Shown piece after piece: positions 1-8,085 of a DNA stretch of 64,000 nt. The DNA is from Saccharofermentans sp. (GTDB lineage: Bacteria; Bacillota; Clostridia; Saccharofermentanales; Saccharofermentanaceae). The DNA lies in assembly GCA_024692235.1 (NCBI GenBank), contig JAILMW010000021.1, forward strand, positions 51,804 through 115,803, in the 5' to 3' direction. The stretch's first letter is position 1; each line of letters starts with the position of its first letter. A program made the position numbers and the translations under genes. The notes beneath the pieces are model-generated. The model worked only from the letters and a program-made list of their open reading frames with translations, was not told the origin of the DNA and ran no database searches.

Positions 1-558
1 CTTGCATTTGTCTTCGGAGGGGTGCTTATCTTAAATACCGTCTTCTCGGAGAAAAAGGATAATGTCTACAGCAGGCTCCTTCTTACCAAAGCTTCCAAGG
101 CGAGTTATCTTCTGTCCAAGATGATCCTGTCGGTATCTCTTGCTCTTATGCAGGCGGTCCTGATGACATTGATCTTCATTGCGTTCATTAAGGTTGAGAT
201 CGGCATATCTTCTCTTCAGTTCTTTACGGTCATATTCCTGACGGGACTTACGTTTGGCCTTTTGAGCCTTTGCGCCGGACTGTTTTTCGATACGATGTCT
301 CCTGCTGCCATCCTGGCTTTCGTTATATGGTCTATCTCGGCTCTTATAGCGGGAACGTATTTTGATATAAGCGGAGCTAGTGAACTTTATAAGAAAGCGT
401 CGCTTCTTATGCCTCAGCGCTGGGCGATGTTCTCTGTGAACCGTTTTATCAACGGCGATATGTCAGGCTACTCTCTGATGTTCTGTGTAGCCATAGCATA
501 TTGGGTTATAATATTTGTCATAGGAGTCTTGGGACTTCGTGTTCGTGAACAGGAGTAA
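1..558 (+). CDS. ABC-2 type transporter permease, C-terminal part (5' truncated)
   Basis: The reading frame is already open at base 1, so the gene starts upstream of the window; the GTG at 22 is internal. The visible 185 residues hold about five hydrophobic helices in the pattern of ABC-2 permeases, including an EKKDN...SRLLLTKAS stretch typical of the cytoplasmic loop after the second helix, and the protein ends in a short basic tail. Such permeases export antibiotics, lipids or peptides with a separate ATPase, which would lie upstream. A sensor kinase gene follows after 11 bases, an arrangement common for exporters controlled by a dedicated two-component system (LiaRS or YxjML style). The substrate cannot be told. 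Confidence 0.8.
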   Translation, partial: LAFVFGGVLILNTVFSEKKDNVYSRLLLTKASKASYLLSKMILSVSLALMQAVLMTLIFIAFIKVEIGISSLQFFTVIFLTGLTFGLLSLCAGLFFDTMSPAAILAFVIWSISALIAGTYFDISGASELYKKASLLMPQRWAMFSVNRFINGDMSGYSLMFCVAIAYWVIIFVIGVLGLRVREQE

Positions 559-569
559 AGAAAGATATC

Positions 570-1754
570 TTGGAAAGCCGCATAAGGAACAATTACTTCG
601 TTTTTGTTAAGGCTATGGGCATTATCGCACTTGCTTTTGTCGGTGCGTTCTCATCTCTTGACGATCCGTCCGCAGGAGGTAAATCCCTTCTTATAAGCGC
701 ACTGTTCCTGCTCTTTGCGGTAATGCCTGAGACTGATGCCGTAAGGCATAAAGGAAAGATCTGGTTGGCAGGTGAAGGGATAGCGTCTGTTATGGCGCTG
801 TTCCTTTTCCCGTCGGTAGGAATATACTACACCGCGATAACTTATCTGGATCTTGTAAGAGTTCTTCCTGCTCCTTCGTATCTAGGAGTTTTTTACATCC
901 TTCCTCTGGCGTGGAAGTTCGATCTTCGGGTCAGGTATTACTTCGTAGTAGCTGTTCTGTTCATAATAATCTACTATCAGCATAATAAGGTCGTAGGCTG
1001 GTACGAGAAGACGGCCAGGGATAATCTTCTTGAAGAATCAAGACTTAAGTCCGATATAGAGCATACTAAGGTAGAGCATAAAGATGAGCTTAATAAGTCA
1101 AGACTTCAGCACGAGAACGAGCTTCTGGAAGAGAAGGGCAGGATATCTCAGGCGCTTCACGATAAGCTCGGACACAGCATCAACGGGTCGCTTTATAAGC
1201 TTGAGGCAGCTAAGGTCCTTATAGATAAGGACCCCGCTAAGAGTAGCGCCATCCTTCAGGAAGTTATAGATAACTTAAGAGGCAGCATGGATGAGATAAG
1301 AGTCATCATCCGTAACGAAAGGCCGGACAAGAAGAGAATGGCTCTTAAATCCCTTCAGGCGCTTCTTACCGAGTGCGAAGAAGAGTACGGGATAAAGACT
1401 TCACTTAATATAAGCGAGAGTGAGAAGGCTATCCCGGAGAATATCTGGGAGATAATCCTTGATAATGCTTTCGAAGCCGTAACTAATGCTCTTAAGTATT
1501 CGGGATGCGATGAGATAAGTATAGACATAAATATACTGGAGGAAGTCGTAAGAGCTACCATAAAAGATAACGGTAAGGGTGCCTACAACATAGAAGAAGG
1601 AATGGGTATCCAGGGCATGAAGTCCAGGGTCAGGAAGGTCAAGGGATATATAGATATAGACTCTGTGGGAGGCTTTACGATCAATATGATACTGCCTATT
1701 ACAAAGAGTGTTCAGGAGGAAGAAGATGGATCCGATAAGAGTTTTGATAGTTGA
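570..1754 (+). CDS. sensor histidine kinase, HisKA_3 (NarL/LiaS) type
   Basis: Membrane-bound kinase of 394 residues. About five hydrophobic segments occupy residues 8-145, followed by a charged coiled coil (150-195), a HisKA_3 dimerisation domain with the phospho-acceptor motif QALHDKLGHS near residue 200, and an HATPase domain with an N box (DNAFEAVTNALKYS) and G boxes (DNGKGAY, GMGIQGM). No large extracellular sensor domain is present, which resembles intramembrane-sensing kinases of Bacillota that watch the cell envelope or an ABC transporter. The proposed start is TTG, with AGGAG about 14 bases upstream, so the exact start is uncertain. Its end overlaps the response regulator, so the two are translationally coupled. 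Confidence 0.88.
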   Translation: MESRIRNNYFVFVKAMGIIALAFVGAFSSLDDPSAGGKSLLISALFLLFAVMPETDAVRHKGKIWLAGEGIASVMALFLFPSVGIYYTAITYLDLVRVLPAPSYLGVFYILPLAWKFDLRVRYYFVVAVLFIIIYYQHNKVVGWYEKTARDNLLEESRLKSDIEHTKVEHKDELNKSRLQHENELLEEKGRISQALHDKLGHSINGSLYKLEAAKVLIDKDPAKSSAILQEVIDNLRGSMDEIRVIIRNERPDKKRMALKSLQALLTECEEEYGIKTSLNISESEKAIPENIWEIILDNAFEAVTNALKYSGCDEISIDINILEEVVRATIKDNGKGAYNIEEGMGIQGMKSRVRKVKGYIDIDSVGGFTINMILPITKSVQEEEDGSDKSFDS

Positions 1755-2355
1755 CGACAGTGACTTCGTAAGAGACGGGATGAAGATCATCCTTGATATA
1801 GATGATGACTTCGATGTAGTAGGCTGCGCATCTAACGGCAAGGAAGCCGTAGAGATCGCAAGGAATACGACCGTCGACGTAGTCCTTATGGATATACAGA
1901 TGTCTGTGATGGACGGAATAGAAGCGACGAAGATCTTTACTAAGGATAACCTCGGTAAGGTCATGATCCTTACTACCTTCGATGACGATGATCTGGTAGA
2001 GCAGGCGATAAAGGAAGGGGCTAAGGGGTACTTTATAAAGAACCATAAGCCGGAAGATCTAAAGCAGATGATAAGATCCATCCACCAGGGGGCCAGGGTC
2101 ATGGACGAGCAGGTCTTCGATAAGTTCGTTGATGCGGGAATACGTCCGAACAGCAATTTCGATAAGGATAAGTACACGGCACGTGAGATCGAGATAATAG
2201 AAGCGGTAGCATCAGGCCTGTCCAATAAGGAGATAGCAGAGAAGCTATTTATCTCCGAAGGCACGGTCAAGAACTATATAAGCAACATACTTCTGAAGGA
2301 AGGTCTTGCTCACAGGACACAGCTTGCCGTTTACTATCTTACAGGCAGGAAATAA
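1726..2355 (+). CDS. response regulator, NarL/LuxR family
   Basis: Two-domain regulator of 209 residues. The receiver domain shows the acidic pair (VLIVDDS), the phospho-acceptor aspartate in VVLMDIQM, the switch threonine in MILTTFD and the conserved lysine in GYFIKN. The C-terminal LuxR helix-turn-helix reads TAREIEIIEAVASGLSNKEI followed by SEGTVKNYIS. I chose ATG 1726 rather than the upstream GTG at 1708 because AGGAGG lies at 1714-1719, six bases before it. It overlaps the kinase gene by 29 bases. It is the cognate partner of that kinase and probably controls the ABC exporter upstream. Confidence 0.93.
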   Translation: MDPIRVLIVDDSDFVRDGMKIILDIDDDFDVVGCASNGKEAVEIARNTTVDVVLMDIQMSVMDGIEATKIFTKDNLGKVMILTTFDDDDLVEQAIKEGAKGYFIKNHKPEDLKQMIRSIHQGARVMDEQVFDKFVDAGIRPNSNFDKDKYTAREIEIIEAVASGLSNKEIAEKLFISEGTVKNYISNILLKEGLAHRTQLAVYYLTGRK

Positions 2356-2547
2356 CAAGAAAAAAAGACAAGGATAAGGAAACCCTAAGAGCCATTTGTT
2401 AACGGTTTTGTCTTACTTGAAGGATGTTTTGAATTTCCTGTTAATTCGAAGTTAAATCAGATTTAATTCATGCTCTAAAGCCTTTTATTTACTGTGCTTC
2501 TTTGTATCATGTAACTATGGAGAAGAAGTTATTGAAAGGAGTCTTGT
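2356..2547. other. 192-base intergenic stretch after the two-component system
   Basis: AT-rich gap with no ORF. A weak 7-bp inverted repeat (AAGACAA 2365-2371 with TTGTCTT 2408-2414) encloses a 36-base loop and lacks a T tract, so I do not call it a terminator. A TATCAT box at 2505-2510 could be the -10 of the next gene, but no convincing -35 lies 16-18 bases upstream. Confidence 0.4.
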
Positions 2548-2967
2548 GTGATGTATCTGAAGTATGATGTGTTTACCAACGTATTTATAGATGAACAGAC
2601 ATTGTCGGGGTTCATGCATATGGTCGCAAGTGATGTATCCGGTGCATTCGACAGGATGACTGATGTGTCATACAAGATGGAGATCTTTTTCAACGATAAA
2701 CATAAGAAATACATGGTGTCGGAAGATGACCGCGAACTTAAGATGACAGGTCCTTCCGGAACAAAGCTATTAGCTAAGGACGAATACGGAAGACTGATCC
2801 CGGGGGAGGACGACAGCAAGGATGATATGGTCATAACTGTCCGCCTTCTTGCATTCAGGATCATGTTTAAGCATATATGGGAATCGGGTGTATTGGACGG
2901 AGCCAATAACAGAGTCACCATATATGCAGACAGCGAAGCAGAATATGTCGGCGTCGAGACAGCGTAA
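2548..2967 (+). CDS. hypothetical protein, 139 residues
   Basis: I do not recognise a family. The protein is soluble, acidic and has no signal peptide or membrane segment. It starts with the hydrophobic MMYLKYDVFTNVFIDEQT and has mixed alpha/beta character with a central glycine-proline turn region. AAGGAG at 2536-2541 supports a start at GTG 2548 (6 bases away) or ATG 2551 (9 bases away); both are in frame. It lies alone between the two-component system and a HAD-like gene. Coding is supported by the ribosome binding site and codon pattern, not by homology. Confidence 0.6.
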   Translation: MMYLKYDVFTNVFIDEQTLSGFMHMVASDVSGAFDRMTDVSYKMEIFFNDKHKKYMVSEDDRELKMTGPSGTKLLAKDEYGRLIPGEDDSKDDMVITVRLLAFRIMFKHIWESGVLDGANNRVTIYADSEAEYVGVETA

Positions 2968-3035
2968 CATATAAAGGTCCGAACAATTTGCCCCTTCATG
3001 TTGCGCCGGCATGGAGGGGAAGACCAGGGTGATTT

Positions 3036-3788
3036 ATGTGCATATCAAATAAGCTCATTCTATTCGATATTGAGGGTGTTCTTCTGAAGGACGATAAGAC
3101 ATTTGATAAGGATGTTATCAAATGTCTTTCAATGCTTCACGATTCCGATGTAATGTTCGGGATCATGACTTCGGATCTCTGGCTCAAGGCATCGGCCTAT
3201 ACAGATATCTTAGAACCTGATATCTCCATAGTATCTGACGGTACACAGATGTATAGAGGAGGTGATCTTATATGGAGCCGCTCGCTGTCGGTGGAACAGA
3301 CCAAAGGCATAATAAGGGATCTGGACATGAGTCCCGATTGTTCTCTTATCGGTGTGTCCAACGGACGTTATATCTATACCAACGATCCGTCAGAAGACGG
3401 CAACTATGTCAGATATCGTGATATGTCCAAGCCCTTTACGGCTTCGGTACATAAGATCTTTGCCAGGACTACCAAAGAGGTGGCTGATAAAGTGACGGAG
3501 AAGTATCAGTGCAGGTCTTTTGATTTCTCGGGAGATGATCTTTGCAGATTCATCTCCAAGGATGCAAATCTCGGAGCAGCTACAAGATGTGCCTGTGAAG
3601 TACTCAATATCGATATGAAGGATATTGTCGCGATAACTGCCGACCTTACGGTTCTTGATACTGTGGGAATAGGTATTGCTCCCGACAGTGCTTCGGAAGA
3701 TGTGAAGGACAGAGCAGGGCTTATAATCGGAGGAGAAGATTCGGGGGATCTTGTCGAATTCTTAAAAGAAGAGATACTTGTCAAATGA
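3036..3788 (+). CDS. HAD-superfamily hydrolase-like protein with altered catalytic motifs
   Basis: 250 residues with the layout of a Cof/HAD-IIB phosphatase. Motif I is LILFDIEGVLL, where the usual second aspartate (DxD, the general acid/base) is glutamate. Motif II is GIMTSD. The region that should carry the lysine of motif III reads SKDANLGAA, and motif IV reads ITADLTVLDTVG instead of GDxxND. The fold is therefore recognisable but the active site is changed, so it may have low or different phosphatase activity. ATG 3036 is preceded by an AGGGTG sequence. It stands alone and is followed by a hairpin at 3824-3853. Confidence 0.65.
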   Translation: MCISNKLILFDIEGVLLKDDKTFDKDVIKCLSMLHDSDVMFGIMTSDLWLKASAYTDILEPDISIVSDGTQMYRGGDLIWSRSLSVEQTKGIIRDLDMSPDCSLIGVSNGRYIYTNDPSEDGNYVRYRDMSKPFTASVHKIFARTTKEVADKVTEKYQCRSFDFSGDDLCRFISKDANLGAATRCACEVLNIDMKDIVAITADLTVLDTVGIGIAPDSASEDVKDRAGLIIGGEDSGDLVEFLKEEILVK

Positions 3789-3817
3789 TCTGAATATCTA
3801 CGGATAATCTGTTGTTG

Positions 3818-3823
3818 TATAAT
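3818..3823 (+). promoter_or_regulatory. candidate -10 box before GNAT gene
   Basis: A consensus TATAAT stands 41 bases before the GNAT start codon. The -35 position 17 bases upstream (3795-3800, TATCTA) is poor, so promoter activity is uncertain. It lies directly in front of the terminator-like hairpin at 3824-3853, so a transcript starting here would begin within that hairpin. Confidence 0.4.
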
Positions 3824-3856
3824 AACGTCCGAACCACTCAAGGAACGGACGTTTTT
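3824..3856 (+). terminator. hairpin with T tract between HAD-like and GNAT genes
   Basis: Perfect 8-bp stem AACGTCCG (3824-3831) with CGGACGTT (3846-3853), a 14-base loop and TTTTT at 3852-3856. It fits the intrinsic terminator of the HAD-like gene. The T tract ends two bases before the ATG of the GNAT gene, and the only Shine-Dalgarno-like sequence (AAGGA, 3840-3844) lies in its loop, so it may also affect translation of the next gene. Confidence 0.65.
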
Positions 3857-3858
3857 AT

Positions 3859-4401
3859 ATGGATACGATCGAACTTATAGAACCCAATGAATCTTATGCG
3901 GAAGACCTCTGGGCATTCAGGGCTGAGGTCATGAACCGTGACAGGAATGAGAAGGAGATGTTTGCAGGATGTAAGACATTGCAGCTTGCGTCTACTCCTC
4001 AGGAATTTATCGACATAATAAGACTTCGAACATCCGAAGAGACTTGCAGGAAGGCCGGAACCGGTATTCCTTCCAATACTTATCTTGCAGTAAGGAAAGA
4101 AGATAACAGGATAGTCGGCATAATAGATTTAAGGCACCACATAAATCACCCCATCTTGAGCACATGGGGCGGACATACCGACTTTACCGTAAGACCTTCA
4201 GAGAGACGTAAGGGTTATGCCACAAGAATGCTTGCGCTTAACATCGAGAAGGCAAGAGAACGTAAGATAGATGCACTTCTTATCACATGCAGCATCGATA
4301 ATGAAGCAAGTGAGAAGATAATCATAAGAAACGGCGGAGTATACGAGAAGGAAGTTGAAGTAGATGATGACCTTCTCAAGAGGTACTGGATAAACCTCTG
4401 A
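3859..4401 (+). CDS. GNAT-family N-acetyltransferase
   Basis: 180 residues, the usual length for a GNAT enzyme that transfers acetyl from acetyl-CoA to an amine. The acetyl-CoA pyrophosphate-binding motif is RPSERRKGYATRML (about residues 115-128), preceded by the beta-strand IVGIIDLRHH and followed by CSIDNEASEKIIIRNGG, which is typical of the RimJ/RimL-like subgroup. The acceptor substrate cannot be told. The start ATG 3859 lies against the preceding terminator hairpin. The gene is monocistronic and is closed by a 16-bp hairpin at 4426-4464. Confidence 0.85.
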   Translation: MDTIELIEPNESYAEDLWAFRAEVMNRDRNEKEMFAGCKTLQLASTPQEFIDIIRLRTSEETCRKAGTGIPSNTYLAVRKEDNRIVGIIDLRHHINHPILSTWGGHTDFTVRPSERRKGYATRMLALNIEKARERKIDALLITCSIDNEASEKIIIRNGGVYEKEVEVDDDLLKRYWINL

Positions 4402-4425
4402 TACATACGATTTTAATTGCAAATT

Positions 4426-4464
4426 AAAGGCATATCTAAGATAATATTTCTTAGGTATGCCTTT
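4426..4464 (+). terminator. intrinsic terminator after GNAT gene
   Basis: Stem of 16 bp, AAAGGCATATCTAAGA (4426-4441) with TCTTAGGTATGCCTTT (4449-4464), one G-T pair and a 7-base loop. The arms end in AAA/TTT, so it could work in both directions, although the T run is short. Confidence 0.7.
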
Positions 4465-4495
4465 ACCAATGGATAAGATATGAGAGGGGTAAGAT

Positions 4496-5287
4496 ATGGG
4501 ACTTGGAAGATGGATCTTAAGATCGATGTTTCATAAGCCTAACAGGCGCAGGAACAACTCGACACTCGATAATGTTGTAGGAGTTGCATTAGGTGTCGCT
4601 GCAGTAACTGCAGTTCGTAAGATGCAACAGGAAGCCGGAGGAGGACCTATAATTCCTGAGATCATCAACCATGCAATGGATCTTAAGGCTCAGGACGCTA
4701 ATAAGCCTCAGACGGAAAGCGGAGCTACTCTTGCTACAGAGAAGAGATTCAATACTCTTATGGCTAAGCTTGCGGTCTGCTATTACATAGCAGGTATTGA
4801 CGGCGATGTAACGGAAGATGAGAAGAGAGAGCTTGCCGAAGCATATAACATGATCATGAACGATACTACCATTCCTTCGACATTAAAGGAGAAGGTAAAG
4901 GAAGTAACAGATCCCGGTATCGCTTTTGTTAAGGTTCAGCAGTATCTCGATAAGGCAGAATCCGCAGCTCTTATCTCATTTGCATATGAGATCGAGGAGC
5001 TTGCCAAGAAGGGCGGTTTAAGCCCCAAGGAAGAAGATGCCGTCGAGATGTATAAGTACTATGTCACGGAGAAGACCGGTCATAAGTTCATAAAGCTCAA
5101 GGAAGATCTGGAGCAGATGCCCGTGCAGGTAGACCTCACATGTCCTTCATGCGGCGGTCAGATGGAACTTGACAGGACCATGCTCAAGGCAACATGCATC
5201 TACTGCGGTACGAATAAGATCATCGACGCCAATCAGATACAGGAAGTAGTAGCGCAGATCGAGAGATCCAAGAGGCTCGGACTGTAA
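4496..5287 (+). CDS. TerB-like protein with C-terminal zinc ribbon
   Basis: 263 residues. The N-terminus is basic and followed by a short hydrophobic stretch (VVGVALGVAAVTAV). The middle (about residues 80-170) matches the TerB/DjlA-N helical fold: LAVCYYIAGIDGDVTEDEK, with the acidic D-G-D-V-T-x-x-E motif. The C-terminus has a CxxC...CxxC zinc ribbon (CPSCGG and CIYCGT, about residues 219-241). TerB-like domains occur in envelope-stress and tellurite-response proteins, but the role here is unknown. GAGAGGGG six bases before ATG 4496 is the ribosome binding site. The next gene starts five bases after its stop, so they are likely cotranscribed. Confidence 0.7.
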   Translation: MGLGRWILRSMFHKPNRRRNNSTLDNVVGVALGVAAVTAVRKMQQEAGGGPIIPEIINHAMDLKAQDANKPQTESGATLATEKRFNTLMAKLAVCYYIAGIDGDVTEDEKRELAEAYNMIMNDTTIPSTLKEKVKEVTDPGIAFVKVQQYLDKAESAALISFAYEIEELAKKGGLSPKEEDAVEMYKYYVTEKTGHKFIKLKEDLEQMPVQVDLTCPSCGGQMELDRTMLKATCIYCGTNKIIDANQIQEVVAQIERSKRLGL

Positions 5288-5292
5288 AATCC

Positions 5293-6045
5293 ATGGACAT
5301 GATTACTCCTGATGAGAACATCAGGGAAACGGTGGCTGACAGACTCAAGGGAAAGTGGATATTAGAATTGATATTTGCGATCCTATATATTCTTGCGCAT
5401 CTTTTGGCCTGGATAATAGTTCTTTGTATAAGGCAAAGATCCGAGCTGCTGACAGTCCGGCTTGTTGCGATCACAAGCGTGCTGATATGGATCACCTTGT
5501 TATCTTTATCGGCTGTGGTACTTAAGAGAGTTGAAGCTGATAAATCCATGTTTCAATTCAAGTATTTTATCAACGTTTGTTTTTGCGCCTTTTCCGGGTT
5601 TTTCATGTGTATGTATCCATATATCTTTATGGCATTGATAGCTACGGTGAGTGCCGCGGGTACATATCTATGGTTGAGATGTCATGAATTCAGAAGATAC
5701 CTGGCGATCCTCAAAGGCGAATATAAAGTCTCAGATGCATGTGTTATCTTCAATGAATTAAAATGTCATGGTGGGTACAAACATAGCCGCTATATTAACG
5801 TAACACGTGTTGACAGAAGGTTTTCCGGCTTTGACGTGTATGTTGATCTTGTTAAAGTGGATGCGCTTTACGATAATAGACATAGTTGGCTTACATTTCA
5901 TTATCTTGTGCAGACGGACAGTGATCAGAGTGTCTATGAGATACAGACAGATAGAAAGACATTCAATGATCATCTTATAGGGTACAGAGGTAAAGTTACT
6001 ATTTTTGATTCTGATGATCTTGGCGAAAAAGCCATGATGTTATAA
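5293..6045 (+). CDS. hypothetical membrane protein, paralogue of the next gene
   Basis: 250 residues of unknown family. Hydrophobic segments lie at about residues 24-46, 54-76 and 88-122, followed by a soluble C-terminal half beginning LKGEYKVSDACVIFNE. That half is clearly related to the C-terminus of the next gene (shared pattern GxYKVSxxxVIxNE, then YxVxTxRxxFNxHxxGYxG) and both end in an acidic patch followed by two hydrophobic residues and a leucine. The ribosome binding site is weak; translation may be coupled to the TerB-like gene five bases upstream. ATG 5299 is an alternative start. Confidence 0.65.
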   Translation: MDMITPDENIRETVADRLKGKWILELIFAILYILAHLLAWIIVLCIRQRSELLTVRLVAITSVLIWITLLSLSAVVLKRVEADKSMFQFKYFINVCFCAFSGFFMCMYPYIFMALIATVSAAGTYLWLRCHEFRRYLAILKGEYKVSDACVIFNELKCHGGYKHSRYINVTRVDRRFSGFDVYVDLVKVDALYDNRHSWLTFHYLVQTDSDQSVYEIQTDRKTFNDHLIGYRGKVTIFDSDDLGEKAMML

Positions 6046-6062
6046 AGGTTATGGAGTAAGGT

Positions 6063-7316
6063 ATGTTTGGAAATAATAAGATCAAGCCGACAGATCCGAA
6101 TGTCGTTCTTAAGCAGCATGAGAGGGTATACTTTGTCCTGTCTCTTATTGCTATGGTGCCTGTGATGGTACTTGCTTTTCTATTCCTTCGCTTTACGGTC
6201 GGAGCTCTTATAGGATTGATCACTGATGCTAATGAATTTAATCTCATTATCACATGTATGTTGTTCTTGCCGTCAGTAGCAGTTGCCGCTGTTGCAGTTT
6301 TGTTGCTTGTAAGGCTCATACGTCAGCATGTAAAGATAATGAACAGTAAGTACGACATTACCATAGCAACCGTAAGCGACAGGCTTGGGGATTTTCTTCA
6401 ATATACAATGACTCTATACGATGAGACCGGTCGTATCACTGAAGTTGAATCATCTTTTCTTATAAACAAGAAGATAAGAAATGAATCTAAGATCCTATAT
6501 GCCGTTATAGAAGGTGAGAAGAACAGGGTGATAATACCTAACTGCCGTGCCATAACACTTAGTAAAGGAAGGCTTAACGTAGTAGATCTGGAAGATCCTA
6601 CAGAAGAGATCAAGGCAATAGTAAGGGAAGGTACGAGCCGTAAGAGAAAGCAGTATCTGATCTCAGATAGCTTATTTATGCTGGCTGTGTTCACCGAAAT
6701 ATTGGTTAATATCATCGCATATATAACTGATTCTTCGGCTCTTAGGGGAATAGTCCCGGTACTTGTATTTGTCTTCACGAGCATACTTGTTATAGCGATG
6801 TTACTCTTATTGGATGCTAAAGGAGATCAGATCTCTGTCAGGATCGTTCCGTGCATGGTCTTGGGGTTCTTGACTGTAACGGTGATAAATCTACATATCT
6901 TCGTCGGTCTGATCACATCGATTCTGTGGATAGCGGCATATTTCTTCTGGAGAAGGACCGCTAAGAGGAAGATGAAAGATCTCTACGATGGTAAATATAA
7001 GGTATCGGAAGGTACTGTCATACATAACGAGGCTCTCTTATCGGGTAAATATACATACCACCTATTTAATAATGTATCTCGAATAGAAATCGGTATATGG
7101 GGAAATCACGTATTCATGTATGACGGGACGGACAGTTGGGCACCCTTTGGCCGCGGCTTCTTTGAGTTTTCGTACAAGGTGCGCGCATCTAACGGTACGA
7201 TCTATGACGTTAAGACAAATCGTATAGAATTCAATAAACATCCTGTCGGATACGTAGGCCTTCTTATCGTTCGTTACGATCCCTATCTTCAGGAAGATGA
7301 AGCGATATTACTTTAA
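6063..7316 (+). CDS. hypothetical membrane protein with duplicated architecture
   Basis: 417 residues of unknown family. Two hydrophobic pairs (about residues 27-55 and 60-82, then 203-240 and 258-300) are each followed by a soluble beta-rich domain, so the protein looks like an internal duplication of the helix-pair plus soluble-domain unit. The second soluble domain (YDGKYKVSEGTVIHNEALLS ... NRIEFNKHPVGYVG) is homologous to the C-terminal half of the preceding gene. GGAG at 6053-6056 precedes ATG 6063. It is probably the last gene of a TerB-like/membrane protein unit, since the tetR promoter follows. Confidence 0.65.
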   Translation: MFGNNKIKPTDPNVVLKQHERVYFVLSLIAMVPVMVLAFLFLRFTVGALIGLITDANEFNLIITCMLFLPSVAVAAVAVLLLVRLIRQHVKIMNSKYDITIATVSDRLGDFLQYTMTLYDETGRITEVESSFLINKKIRNESKILYAVIEGEKNRVIIPNCRAITLSKGRLNVVDLEDPTEEIKAIVREGTSRKRKQYLISDSLFMLAVFTEILVNIIAYITDSSALRGIVPVLVFVFTSILVIAMLLLLDAKGDQISVRIVPCMVLGFLTVTVINLHIFVGLITSILWIAAYFFWRRTAKRKMKDLYDGKYKVSEGTVIHNEALLSGKYTYHLFNNVSRIEIGIWGNHVFMYDGTDSWAPFGRGFFEFSYKVRASNGTIYDVKTNRIEFNKHPVGYVGLLIVRYDPYLQEDEAILL

Positions 7317-7319
7317 GTG

Positions 7320-7348
7320 TTGACAACATCGCGGAAGAAGTATATCTT
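7320..7348 (+). promoter_or_regulatory. promoter of tetR-type regulator
   Basis: Perfect -35 TTGACA (7320-7325), 17-base spacer and TATCTT (7343-7348). Transcription would start near 7355, at the edge of the palindrome at 7357-7373, which suggests autorepression. Confidence 0.75.
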
Positions 7349-7356
7349 TACTAGGA

Positions 7357-7373
7357 ACATAACAGTGTTATGT
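7357..7373. promoter_or_regulatory. TetR-type operator, copy 1
   Basis: Palindrome ACATAAC-AGT-GTTATGT with 7-bp arms, placed at the predicted transcription start of the regulator gene. The same arms recur at 8030-8046 before the ABC transporter genes, and the two copies differ only in the first base of the 3-base spacer. Confidence 0.8.
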
Positions 7374-7395
7374 AGTTTGCATTTCGGAGAGAATA

Positions 7396-8007
7396 ATGAC
7401 GGCAAAAGACGGTGAGACTAAGCTTGCGCTGATAAAGGCGGCTCGTTCCGAGTTTATCGAGAAGGGGTTTATGAATGCCTCATTGAGGTCTATCTGCAAG
7501 AAGGCGGAAGTTACTACCGGTGCGCTCTACTTTTTCTTCAAGGATAAGGATGATCTTTTCGATGCGGTAGTAGGCGGTCCTTTGTGTGAACTTGATGCTA
7601 CTATCGGAGAACATCTTCGAAGAGAAGCCGAAGGAGATATCAGCGATCCTTTGGATGAGACTTTGGATATGGATGATTCCAAGAGGATCATGGAGATACT
7701 ATTTAAGTACAAAGATGAGTTTATCCTCTTGCTTACTAAGGCTCAGGGATCCAAGTACGAGAATATAAAGGACAGACTTATCGGTGAGATGCAGCAGCAC
7801 TATAAGCTGTTCGCGGATATCCTTGAAGAGAGATTCGGAAGTAAGAAGGTGGATGGATTTATGCTCCATTATCTGGCGCATGTACAGGTAGATTCATTCC
7901 TTTATCTTCTTACACATTCTAAGGGAAGAGATGAGGCTATGAAGGAACTTCCCGAGGTGGTCAAGAACTTAAGAGCAGGAGGTATTGCGACTTTTGGTCT
8001 GAGTTGA
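7396..8007 (+). CDS. TetR/AcrR-family transcriptional regulator
   Basis: 203 residues. The N-terminal helix-turn-helix covers about residues 8-55 with the family signature (ALIKAARSEFIEKGFMNASL, then VTTGALYFFFKDKDDLFDAV). The C-terminal helical part would bind the inducing ligand. GGAGAG precedes ATG 7396. It most likely represses itself and the ABC exporter downstream through the identical palindromes at 7357-7373 and 8030-8046. In the family, ligand binding releases the repressor; the ligand is probably the compound exported by the downstream transporter, but it cannot be named. Confidence 0.92.
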   Translation: MTAKDGETKLALIKAARSEFIEKGFMNASLRSICKKAEVTTGALYFFFKDKDDLFDAVVGGPLCELDATIGEHLRREAEGDISDPLDETLDMDDSKRIMEILFKYKDEFILLLTKAQGSKYENIKDRLIGEMQQHYKLFADILEERFGSKKVDGFMLHYLAHVQVDSFLYLLTHSKGRDEAMKELPEVVKNLRAGGIATFGLS

Positions 8008-8029
8008 AGCTTATATTTTTTTGTATATT

Positions 8030-8046
8030 ACATAACGGTGTTATGT
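8030..8046. promoter_or_regulatory. TetR-type operator, copy 2, before ABC exporter
   Basis: Palindrome ACATAAC-GGT-GTTATGT with the same 7-bp arms as copy 1. It directly follows a TATATT box (8024-8029) that could serve as -10, so a bound repressor would cover the start site of the ABC genes. No strong -35 is visible. Confidence 0.78.
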
Positions 8047-8085
8047 GAATGGGTATTCATATTTGTGTTAAATGGAGGAATAGAG

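Noticed and set aside
1401..2270. Minus-strand ORF of 289 codons across the kinase/regulator junction
   Set aside because: Spans two clear plus-strand genes and shows no domain; a product of codon bias.
8038..8085. Upstream GTG start for the ABC ATPase, adding 16 residues
   Set aside because: The GTG lies in the operator, lacks a ribosome binding site, and ATG 8086 has GGAGG at the right distance and starts at the family's first strand.
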